Shown piece by piece: positions 22,890-33,490 of a DNA stretch of 64,000 nucleotides. The notes below the pieces were generated by a model that searched no databases, was not told where the DNA came from, and saw nothing but the letters and a program-made list of their open reading frames with translations. Position 1 is the stretch's first letter. Every line of letters starts with the position of its first letter. The translations under genes were made by a program, and so were the position numbers. The DNA is from Norana najaformis (taxonomy: Eukaryota; Annelida; Clitellata; Crassiclitellata; Hormogastridae): positions 44,752,937-44,816,936 of the forward strand of contig OZ029914.1 of the NCBI GenBank assembly GCA_964023275.1, written 5' to 3'.

Positions 22890-25800
22890 TCATAACAGCA
22901 GTAAAGCCGATTCCTCGTCCTGTTCCAGGTCGTGGAGACTTAATGCATCGCCTAAGAGGGAAATTTTGACGACCTTTTCGTTCAGAACGATTAAAGTGTA
23001 GAAATATCTTCTGCAGAAAATGAAAAAACATTAGAATCTCAGCTTTAAGTCTGTTCGAAATAGCTTACTCAAATAATGGTATAGTTTTAATTGAGATATG
23101 AGAATATAATTATAAAGGCTTTCTTTTTTGAAATATTGACTGAAGGAGAAGATAAAGCATTTGAATCTCAGCTCTGCATTTGGTAGGAAAAGCTGACGCT
23201 ACCTTGAAGAACGGTATGGTTTTGTGATTTTATTTTATTTATTTATTTATTTATTTATTTAAAGCACTTGTAACGCACGCAATGTCATTACACCTGAATC
23301 TGAGGCGCGGATATACGTTCGCTAGAGGCCAAGATGAAATCATGCAAAAGCCAGGATGAAGTAGTGAGTCTTAACAAGTGATTTAAACGATGATAGCGAG
23401 TTTGCAAGTCGGACCATTTGTGGTAGACGATTCCAAATACGAGGAACGCAGCAGCTAAAGACACGTGATCCTACAATTGTCCTGAACGTAGGTTCTTGCA
23501 ACAAGCCAGTATCAGAAGAACGCAAGAATCTGGGAGGGCGATATGAAGTCAGCAAAGTATTAAGATATGATGGAAGACCAGTGTTCTGGGCCTTAAAGGT
23601 CAAGCATGCAATTTTAAACTTAATACGCCACTCAACAAGAAGCCAGTGAAGTTCACGAAGGCGATCTAATGCATTTGATGAAGAAGAACATGTAACAATC
23701 ATAGAAAGAGAGTTTTGAACCCTCTGGAACCTTTTACATTAAAAGAGGATATACCGCATATAACACTGCATTTGCACAGTCTAATCGAGAACCATGCCAC
23801 TGTTTTAGCCATGCCATTAGTCAGAGAATGTCTGATGTGACGAAATGCCTTGATGTGGTAGAAACAAGACCTGCAAATCGAAGATATGTGTGAAGTCATG
23901 GCGAGCGAGTTATCAAGGGTGACACCGAGAGTTTTAATTTGGTCTGATAGTGCGATTTTGGTTCCTACAAGGTCAACAGAAGAATGCGAATTGAAAGACT
24001 GCATACGCTGGTGAGTTGTGAAAAGAATTGCCTCTGATTTACCTGGGTTGATTGCAAGATCAATAAAGCAGAACCATGTGTGAAGAGAGGACAAACAGTG
24101 TTCAAGTTCAATTTTAGGTGAGGGATCTGTTGCAGAGAGAGCAACGTATAGTTGAGCATCATCAGCATATTGCTGGACCAATGTATTATACATGCGTGCA
24201 ATTTGCCAAATGGGCGAAATAAAGATAGAAAATAGGAGAGGCCCAAGGATAGAATCCCGAGGTCACCTGAACGACAGGCAATAGGATCAGAGTGAGATCA
24301 GAGATGAGTTTATTGCCATTCGATGAGAACGATCACTGAGATAAGAAGATATCCAGTGAAGAGCAGGACCAGTTTTAAACAATGCCAGCATTCATGTATA
24401 AAGTTCAAATAGATAAGGCCGTGTTGAAATACGTCTCCTGAACCTGAGGATCGATTCAAGAGGTCGTATTCAAAAATACCTCTTGAATGTGTGTCATAAG
24501 CCTGCTCAGAGAGATGTAAGTAAGTATGCTTCATTAAATTTTCAGAACGATTTTAAACCTAATTATGTTGCGTCATTTCCTGTACAGTGGTATACCGCAT
24601 TAATTTGTAATCACTGGAATACTGATAATCGATAAGGTATCTTCAGTTCAGTAAGCCGACTTACGTAAACTCGCGTAAACTCGGCATTTTTTTAGACAGC
24701 ATGGCTCTTGCAAACAGGTAAGAAACACAGCGTGACTTAATGAATCTGCGAAAAAGCATATTATATCCGATCATTGTAAAAGAAATAATTTTATTTTTTG
24801 CAGTGCAAACGGAGGATTGTGAAGCTTATAGAAGATAATAGGTTGTACTGTCTTTCGCGCTAAACTTAACAGTACTTCTTTCACTCCGTCTATGGTTGAT
24901 GTTTCCTACATGTTGCGCGGCTTTGACGTGCACTTCTGAACTATTGAAATGGGGCATTGTCATGCTACACAATGTAATGTATCATTTGTCTTGATTAAGA
25001 AAATTGATTATACCAATTATACCCTAAAACACATTATATCGCGAGATGCATGATAGATAAACAGTTCATAGGACAAAATAAAAAAGCTAATTGCACGATG
25101 TACAGGGAATTTCGTTATGTCATTATTTGTAGCCAAAGCATAGCCTGACAATTAATGAAAGCAGTTAAGAAACTGTATAATACCAGATGAAATCATACCA
25201 GGAAATAAATTTGGCTGCACGAAGAATACAAACAGGAACGGGAAATATTCTGCAACATATTTTAGCTGTACAGTATAAGCAAGTGACTGTATAAAGATGC
25301 AGAAAATCAGACTGTACAATTCAAAAGAATCTAAATTAAAATGTAAGATTGTATACGCATCTTACCCATCTCCAGCACCACCGAATATTCCCTTCCCGTT
25401 GCGTAGTCTGCAGCCATCTTGTGCCCAGTGTTCATATCTCGTCAGCGTATTTGATCGTCGCTCAGTCTAACTTTCCCTCTCCTCATAGCTCTTCTCAAAC
25501 TAGTTTCTAGGTACTCTATACAAACAGAGTTTAACACCCTATTAGCAACAAAACAAATCCAGCAGGGCCACTCCGGCCACAGACCTCCATATGAGTTTAG
25601 AGACCCAGTGCAAACAACAACAAATCAGGTGTGCAGGGACGATCCAGGGAGTGACTCCGGCCCTATATTTAGCCCTAGATTCACCTATAAATCGCGTCGC
25701 CGTCTTTATGGTTGTCATGCGTAGTGTCGTAGCCGACAGATGAAATCTGTAATTTCTGAATCGGTGCAATATTAACAGCGGTGTGCAATGTAGACTTATA

Positions 25801-26560
25801 ATTTCGCAGAATTAGACCTACTAATGGCCGGTGAGCAAACAATGAAAAGAGCTTGAAGAGGGGTCCACACTAATACTTCTCCTACTGTCAATGTTGTCGA
25901 ATTAATTGCACGAAGAGTCAAAACACGCTGCTGAAGAGCATGCGCTCACTACACTTGACCTATGTACAGCCTGATAAAGACATCTCGCCATCAGATCTCC
26001 GCAGTTGGCAAAGTATGAGCTCAGACAGTGAGAATAGATTTAAAAAGTCAATAAGTCGCGTCTATCAAGATTTTACTTGCGGGACACAGATAGCACAGTA
26101 GTCGGAAATTTCCTACAACGCACGTAAGTAACCTTATTATCCTTCATTTGATATTCACACAAGTACAATGTAACAGCCACATTATAATATTTAACAGAAA
26201 CATTGTAAATGTGTGTATATATATGCATATATAACTTTCCCTGATTAAACCCTCACAAAGTCGGAAAAGTAAAGTTACCAGAACGAGAACGTGCTCATGA
26301 GGGGAAGTAGGCATAAAATGGGTCAAACTGAATTATTTGCAGATTCATATTCGTTGTTGTGTTATACATCAAAGTCAACTCTCGTCATATCCTAGGTCCT
26401 CCTGCAAAATTTTGCTAAGTATTTTTCATTGTCAATTTTATTACAATGCCCCAAATAAAAACTTAATTTAACATGACCCTTTGGTGTCCCAGTTTGAAGC
26501 CGTTTGCATCGTTTATTATGCAATGACCAACTCAATATATATTCGCACTGACCTTAAAGT
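22890..26560. repeat. Module D of the GT61 array, left-most copy, split by a LINE insertion
   Basis: About 22,890-23,225 matches about 34,350-34,830, and about 25,040-25,800 matches about 34,880-35,560. About 25,980-26,560 matches about 39,480-40,010. The LINE at 23,226-24,275 and further unmatched DNA to about 25,040 interrupt the alignment. This shows that the duplicated array extends left of the first complete glycosyltransferase gene. Confidence 0.7.
23226..24275 (-). mobile_element. 5'-truncated CR1/L2-like LINE with TAAA tail
   Basis: On the minus strand, motif B (SILGPLLFSIFISPI) and the catalytic motif QQYADDAQLY are followed by a long thumb-like region, then a C-terminal piece with PRIWNRLPQMVRLANSLSSF. 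The 3' end is a TAAA repeat (plus-strand TTTA run, 23,226-23,262). The 5' half is missing. The frame is broken about half way, near 23,700. Confidence 0.85.
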
Positions 26561-26879
26561 AAAATTCAATTTGCAATATCTCAAACTAATAGAGAATAAG
26601 CCTACATTTTCAGACCACTATAACTTCTTACTATTTATGGTAAAAAATATGCGGTTGTAATTAATTATTCCTCGAATCCAGCCCAGTCGACATTACCGGT
26701 CATCGTTTGAGGTCAGTCTTGCGAACAACAGATCAGTTAGTGTGGCCAGCTGTTTTATTCGATTGTTGTCATTTCACACCTCCACTCCCTTGCTACAATT
26801 ATGCAGCTTGATAGTACTTCATAGAGTTATACAAACGCAATCAATTGAAAGATCTTTCTCTAACCTGTAAATCTGCCCC

Positions 26880-27310
26880 ACCCTCCTTATCCGGGCAAAC
26901 TCTGCGATCCAGTCACCCCTCTCCATCCTTTCATACGAAAACCTCACTCTTGCCCGTTCCCTAGTAAGTAATCATCACAAGTTTTATAACCACACTGCAC
27001 CTGGACTCTAGAACTATCTCCTTCCTGAATTAGCAAACTCTCCGCTTTTCTGCCACTCTCGTCGTACATCCACCAACAACTGGCTCAAACCACTCATATT
27101 ACTCCTCAGGCGTTTCATTCAAAATTTAAGTCCCACCTTTCCAAGAAATCTTATCCTGGTCCATCCAATCCACCACCTTCCGATTTCTCTCAACGCTAAT
27201 AAAAACCGATCGTAACGGCTCCTCTATCCCAATCTCTTTCTGGTCTTCTGGCAGCCGGACTTTGCTCTTCGCACAGTATCTTTGGACAACCTCTATGACT
27301 AGACTCAGCT
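26880..27310 (+). mobile_element. Decayed LINE ORF2 C-terminal relic
   Basis: Broken plus-strand frames keep the usual LINE ending (HTAPGL, LPELANSPLF, NNWLKPLILLL). They are followed by the 3'-end motif GGTGCCCTGCGCTGAGC, shared with 17,950 and 27,615. Confidence 0.55.
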
Positions 27311-27319
27311 CTCTTGTGT

Positions 27320-27744
27320 AATCTGGTGCCCTGCGCTGAGCTATTAAATGGCACCTTAGAAATTCTCAAGTTTACTATTATCATTACGCACGAATAATAT
27401 GGGTCATGACCTATTTTACACGCCTAAGCAATATTATGCATGCATATAAATATGGCGAGTGAATAGTGTTACAACGAATCTGATATGAAGGTGGTTGGAG
27501 ATCCATTAAAAACTGATCAAGCTGGTGCTTGAAACATTTTAGCTAGAACTTATTGAGATTCATAATAGCAGTGACATAAAGAAAGCTTTCCAAACACTTT
27601 ATCTTTTAACAATCTGGTGCCCTGCGCTGAGCTATTAAATGGCACCTTAGAAATTCTCAAGTTTACTATTATCATTATGCACGAATAATATGGGTCATGA
27701 CCTATTTTACACGCCTAAGCAATATTATGCATGCATATAAATAT
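27320..27744. repeat. Direct repeat pair flanking a copied 160-bp segment
   Basis: 27,320-27,453 and 27,611-27,744 are nearly identical 134-bp direct repeats (one C/T difference seen). Between them 27,452-27,611 is nearly identical to 29,907-30,065. The arrangement records a very recent local copy event just upstream of module A. Confidence 0.85.
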
Positions 27745-28400
27745 TCATGTATCGGTCAACATCAACATCTTTCCACATTCCGCATACTCTTTATTATGAC
27801 GTCAGAATGCATGAGGGAGGTCATAGTTCTTTGAATTTGAATATTTAGACGGCCATTGACGTTTTGTACTGCTATAAAGTGTCAGTGTCTTTTGCAAATG
27901 TTAAATTCTTTTCGTATCCATATAACATTTTGGACTTTTAATGCGCAGATCGGGTAAGTAAACCTTGAAATTATGATTTCTAGAGTTCGTGATTGAAAAT
28001 TTGAAATCGATATGCTAGTGCTAAGTGAAACACAACTGTGACGTTATTGCTATTATCATCAATTTTTATTGCAGCACCACGCTGTCTCCCTCTGCTGAAT
28101 ACGCATCTTCTTCGTGGCAATCGGAGAGATGAGAAACATTGATCCGGTGTCTGTGGTGTTCATGAGATAAAAGAAAATGTAACCGGGACCAATCCAGAGT
28201 CGAAAAGCCACAAGGCGCATCTGTCGTTGTGGGGGAATAGGCAGGCTAAAGTGACTCCCAACGATGTTGTTGAGAGTAAACGATAAAGCACAGCCCGCTA
28301 CAGCAAATCGAAAATACAGGTGATCAATTGAGCGCATATCAAGCCAGTTCATTAATTTTCTGCATTTGACGGCTTATCTTATCCGTTCAGTGGCTTGCTG
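27745..28400 (+). promoter_or_regulatory. Module A, copy 1: putative promoter and non-coding first exon of GT61 gene 1
   Basis: The module is repeated at about 36,225-36,900 and 40,030-40,720. In this copy TATAAAG (27,873-27,879) is followed 75 bp later by a good splice donor, CGG|GTAAGTA at 27,954. Conserved flanking sequence includes TTATTATGACGTCAG, with a CRE-like TGACGTCA core. The nearest coding frame in the right direction is the GT61 gene at 31,315. A conserved pyrimidine-AG (GGTTTGCTTCAG, about 31,166) could be the acceptor. Minus-strand frames here are not kept between copies. Confidence 0.45.
27873..27879 (+). promoter_or_regulatory. TATA box in module A, copy 1
   Basis: TATAAAG, conserved at the same place at 36,375-36,381 but not in the third copy (about 40,190), where the corresponding sequence is TTTAACG. 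Confidence 0.45.
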
Positions 28401-31314
28401 GTAATAATCTCTGCTGTCTTGCCGATTTTGACACAAGGCGCAACAGTGCAGCTTTAGAGAGAATAGAGCTTCTTCATAATTAATTTGATTCTGTTTAAGG
28501 GAGATTCTAGATGCGCCATCAGCTGACACCTTTTACACTCGACATTAAACCGCTAAATTTAGCTATGTTAATTTAACGGTAACACACCTTTCTGGTATAA
28601 AATCCGCATTTTTACTGGTCGGGATGGTAAAACATAGTAAAATTAGTAAAAATTATTTAAGAGACTTAAGATATCTTGGTTACGTCTAAAATACCTATTT
28701 AGCCATTTGTATATTGCAGTAAAATACTGAAATGAACAAGTAATACTATCCTAGTGTTGATTTCCGAGCGAAACTTTGTTTTCAAATAGTAAATTCTTAT
28801 TACAAAGTCCATATTCGTCCTCTGTCACAAATTGTAACGAAAAGTTTAATCCTAAGCAATTCACGAAACACAAATGTGGATTTAAACAATGATATACCAA
28901 CAAGTGAATTGCAGTAAACTTAACTAACAGGTTCAAAATAATAGTTGGATGGGCAAAATTAGGCCAGCGACTGTAAACTGAATTACTGAACCATTTTAAG
29001 CATCATTTAACCAGTTCTTCATAACAGACTTTATTTACAAACGGTATCACACAAAAAGCTTTTACACAATGATACCGTTAGTCATTATTATTTTACCACA
29101 TTTATAATTGCAGTGAGCTACCATATAAATTAAGTATTTTTACTACACTCATATTTACACAGAGATGCCATATATATTAGATTGTCATCAGTCTGATCAC
29201 CGCTGTCAGTGAGTTTCTGTAGGCCAAATCAGCTGCATAAATTAAAACCGTCAGGGATGAGCACTATATAAAGATAGGTAAACAGTTTGAATTGCATAAC
29301 TTAGTCAACTAGGTGTCAGTTTATTTTAGTGAATAAAACTGGCATTGACTTGATGAGTGAATATTGTTATATTGAATATTCTATACTTCTGTAGCGCCGT
29401 TATCGTAATTGTGAAGCATCAAGTGATAGTCGCTTCTAAGCAAAACCCACATTCTAACATACGGCCGGCGGGCCACAATCTCGTTCGCCGACTGTGTTCA
29501 ATCAACCTGACAAGCCTTTCTAAATTGAAAGATTTTAAATTCAAATTTACTAAGATTCCCGGTGGTTAAACGACTTGGCAGTTTTTGTTCACATAAATAA
29601 ATATCTGGCTGACTTGAATATGAAACCTCAACGAAAGGACTGGTTTGTTTGCAAAATGAGGGGGAAATTAGTAAAGACTAATATTTGCATTTGTACAAAA
29701 GTTATAAATTATAAAGAAACCTATGAGTCTAAACAAGATTGTGCAGTTGCCAAGACTTTCTACCTAGCATGGAACCTTGACAAGTACTCACAAGTACTTC
29801 TAACCTCTTGGCTGAATGACCACAGAGATTTTCACATTTTGAAGTAAACAACATTGCTATGAAGCTAGGTGTCAATTTATTTTAGTGAATAAAGCTTCCA
29901 TTGACTTGGCGAGTGAATAGTGTTACAACGAATCTGATATGAAGCTGGTTGGAGATCCATTAAAAACTGATCAAGCTGGTGCTTGAAACATTTTAGCCAG
30001 AACTTATTGAGATTCATAATAACAGTGACATAAAGAAAGCTTTCCAAACACTTTATCTTTTAACATTTTGCATACAAATATTTTCGCAGAGACGTTTCCA
30101 ATTGTCAGACCATAAACCTTGGCCAGGCTTATGAGACAGTATGGGTTTTGCTTAGAAGCGACTATCACCACATAAGAAGCAGCTTCTCTCTAGAATGAAA
30201 AATACTAACACAAATTCAATGTTACTGCTAACAAATAGACGTTTAATTGAAATAGTACACGTAGCTACATCAGCTGTTGTAGCAACAGTAGATTACTTTT
30301 GTAAGCAAAGACAATGCCAATAATCTCATTACCACCTTTAGCATCCAGAGAAGTTTTGAAAATAAAGGATAGAAACTTATCCTGATGTAAGCGAATTATT
30401 GTAATTGCTGCCATTATTGTATTAGTTTTGCATGAGCACGTTAATTTTTTATAGGTATCTTTATGACGAAATTGTTTCTTTGGCATCCGAGTCCTTCAAA
30501 CAGTGATGTTGATGTCCTTCATCCAACTCATTTGGAAACCTCTGAAGAAAAGCATGAGAATTACAGGAAAGAAAGCAGCCATAACCGAAGGAGAGACTGA
30601 CAACAGAAAAAAATTACATGTTCCAAAATATGAAAGCATTTCCGACAAAAAGCAATTGATATGAGCTACAGAGACCAGAATGAGGTTAATTTCAGACAGA
30701 TTTGCAGATTTTAAGAAGCTGAACACAGGTGTAGAAGATTACTGACAGTAACGATAATCGAGAGGCAAAAAATAAATTGAAAGTAAAATCCTTCAAGTAC
30801 ATTAACATTTCTACAATTTTTACCAGTTTTACCATATTTCACGATGGAGAAAATAATGCGGATGTTTAGCGGTAAAATCCTTTTATATAAATATTTATGC
30901 TTATGACTGGGTTTGAGTGTAACAGTTGCATAGCAGATATGACCTATGCAAATTCTAGCGCTGCATTGTGCAATTAAATGTAATGGCTCAAGGATGCCCT
31001 TGATTTGCCCGCCTTTTCATGCTGACATAATTTAGAACTTGAAAATTCAAATGCGTGCATGAGATCGCTTGGATTTCCCGAAATCTAACATTATTAGGCC
31101 TAATCCTATTAACCAACATGAATCTTTCAGATTTCTCGATTCCAACTGATGATTGGTTTGCTTCAGTTATAGTCGTTGAGACTTCAAAAAATTCGGATGT
31201 CAGTGTTCCGCAACTTCAGGAATCGAGGGAAAGGCTGAGGTTATCCTGTTAACAAGCACTCTTCATTTCTCAACGTTTTGTACTCAATATTCCTTGCATC
31301 TGGAAGTGTCCGAA
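28400..31314. other. Upstream module E of GT61 gene 1
   Basis: Parts match about 41,280-42,510, and the last 500 bp match about 49,750-50,250. Imperfect inverted repeats near 28,550-28,660 and 30,795-30,870 (each with ATGGTAAAAC-type sequence) hint at an old DNA transposon, without a recognisable transposase. A LINE 3'-end fragment lies at about 29,390-29,440. Frames at 29,575-29,847 resemble a frame at about 41,325-41,440. Confidence 0.45.
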
Positions 31315-32631
31315 ATGAAAGCCATTCTGTGGGATATTCTTAACATGAAAGATATCAAAGGTCTGAAAATTTGCATCGTGATATGCTCTTTCTTGATCCT
31401 GCTATCGTTTTACTACTTAGAACAACAGGTTAAAATGCAGACAAGCATCCAGATTATTTACGAACAGAAGGCGGAATTTCGAGTGATCAAATTGATGAAC
31501 GGAGTTCATACTTTCTCAAATGTCTGTATTGAGGAATTGACAACACCAAAGCTCGAGAACAGATTAAGATTGGTCTTCAATGAAACCAAGAAAATTGTGA
31601 TCTACGGAAACAATAGCCAAGCGGACGGTGCAAAGATTTCAATGGGAGTGGCCGGATCCGCAAACTCTTTGTGGAACCACTGGGAGATCCACTTCCGACA
31701 ACAAACTCTTCCAGTTCTGAATAAGACGTTACTCAGAGATACAGCATTTTTTGTGCAGCCCACCTGTCCGGGTAATTTTCACCATTTCTTCATAGATGAA
31801 TTCGTTCCCCTCTACAGTGTCGTTGCTCTTAGTAACCGTTTACATCCAGGAGTTCGCAATCAGATCCTTTATCGAACCCCTCAAGCAGGTTTGAATGATG
31901 ACAGGTGTCATTCAAGACGCACATACGAAGGATTTCTTCGGACTTTGTACATCGACGATTTTCACGACGTCTTCTACAATCTTCCTAACAACACCTGCTT
32001 CCGACAAGCCATCTTCGGCAATACGCCTCTACTGTTTCGTCATCGTGACGTCATTGATCACGTGCTGCGCTATTATAACTTGACATTACACAGCAATAGA
32101 AATGCAAGCGACCTCTATGTAACCCTTTTGGGGCGTAAAGATAGGCGCATCATAAACGCAGAAGAAGTTCTGTCTTTCGTAAAAGAGGTCGGATTTAAAA
32201 ATGTTAGAATTGCCGAATTCAATAACAAATCGATTCACTATCAGCTTGAGATTATGTCAACTTCAAACGTTTTCATAGGTATTCAGGGAGCTGGGCTACA
32301 GTGGTCCGTGTTCATGCCCGAAGGGTCGTATCTCATCGAACTCGCCTGGCCTCAAAAACACTGGAGATTTTATTACAATAGTTTTGTACCGAATTTCGGC
32401 ATAACATGGAAAGGAATAGGTGTAGAGGATGTAAGACTTAACTGGACTTCGTATGCGATCAACGTACGCGGCGGAGTCCCAGTCAGCGAAGCAGAAAAGC
32501 CGAAAATGATCCGAGATCACCCGAAAAACAACGCGGACAACATTTGGAAATGGTCTGACATAGTCGTTAAGAAGAATGAGATATTAGGAGCATTGCAAAT
32601 AGCTTATAACGGATTAAAGGCTATTCACTAG
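31315..32631 (+). CDS. GT61-family glycosyltransferase, gene 1 of the array
   Basis: Single-exon gene of 438 residues. The ATG at 31315 is chosen because it aligns with the first ATG of genes 2 and 3; the frame upstream begins only at TTG. Residues 18-35 form a signal anchor (type II membrane protein, Golgi or ER lumen), followed by a short stem. The GT61/DUF563 domain spans about 150-400. It has N-x-x-H-x-x-x-D in GNFHHFFID (153-161), the basic RKDRRIINAEE (274-284), and the core IGIQGAGLQWSVFMPEG (321-337) followed by IELAWP (341-346). Several N-glycosylation sequons are present. GT61 includes EOGT, POMGNT2 and plant xylosyltransferases, so transfer of a sugar from a nucleotide donor to a glycoprotein glycan is expected. 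Donor and acceptor are not shown. Confidence 0.88.
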   Translation: MKAILWDILNMKDIKGLKICIVICSFLILLSFYYLEQQVKMQTSIQIIYEQKAEFRVIKLMNGVHTFSNVCIEELTTPKLENRLRLVFNETKKIVIYGNNSQADGAKISMGVAGSANSLWNHWEIHFRQQTLPVLNKTLLRDTAFFVQPTCPGNFHHFFIDEFVPLYSVVALSNRLHPGVRNQILYRTPQAGLNDDRCHSRRTYEGFLRTLYIDDFHDVFYNLPNNTCFRQAIFGNTPLLFRHRDVIDHVLRYYNLTLHSNRNASDLYVTLLGRKDRRIINAEEVLSFVKEVGFKNVRIAEFNNKSIHYQLEIMSTSNVFIGIQGAGLQWSVFMPEGSYLIELAWPQKHWRFYYNSFVPNFGITWKGIGVEDVRLNWTSYAINVRGGVPVSEAEKPKMIRDHPKNNADNIWKWSDIVVKKNEILGALQIAYNGLKAIH

Positions 32632-33490
32632 CACCGTTCAGCAATAGTCGATGTTTTGCAAGTCTTAATTTGCAAGTCTTAATTCATGCTTTTATTTTCT
32701 ACATCTTGTTTTGTGTCTATATTGTTAGTCTAAGACATCTTTCAAGTTTAACATGCAAGATTTTCACATTGAGACAATGCAATTTTTTCTATCTACCACG
32801 CAATATTCAGATACGTTTTATAATTTCAGAGACATTTTGTGAAAGTCCTGTGTTTTGCATTGCAATGGGCAAAACTCTTCATAAGATGACACGCATTAAC
32901 ATTTCCTGAATATAAACAGTGTTATCGAAATTGTGTTATTTCGATTCAGCTTGATTGAAAGATTATTGTATGAACTACTACTAATATTGCCTCAATTTCT
33001 TTTACTTTTGTTCTTGGTGCTGATTTTTGTTGCAATGTTAGCCAAGTTTATAGGCACACGTGCTTCGAGATTGATATCAAATCTCTGAGTTAATATGTTA
33101 CAATAATAAGTAAACTTGTTTCGAATACAACTGCAATGTGTTCCATACTGCTCATTGTCTTCACAACCATCATGTGAATTCTGGTTTATACACACGTTTC
33201 TTTGTTCATATTAATATTAATGCAGCATTATACTGTTATTAGATAAATATGTTCTTACTATGATTTCTGGAACTAAGTATTGCACATCTAACCTCAACTT
33301 CCTGGTGTCTGCCGCTTTTATTTAATATGATTTAGAAATTGATTTTTTATTGTCGTTTTTCGCATCTAAGGCTGTACATAATACTGACGTGCGTGCCCTA
33401 GAGTGCTTCACGGTCTAAGTATATTTATTTTCTATTTCATTATGATGCCCCAATGAAATATTAGTTCAACATGTCCCCTTGGTGTCCTAA
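32632..33490. other. 3' flank of GT61 gene 1
   Basis: Closely similar to the 3' flanks of gene 3 (51,631-52,800) and, in part, to 37,560-37,870. No further coding frame is supported. It ends at an ACAT microsatellite (about 33,490-33,603). Confidence 0.6.

Noticed and set aside
28059-28352. Minus-strand 97-codon frame in module A (also 36,561 and 40,319)
   Set aside because: The three module copies do not keep one common frame, so current coding is not supported.
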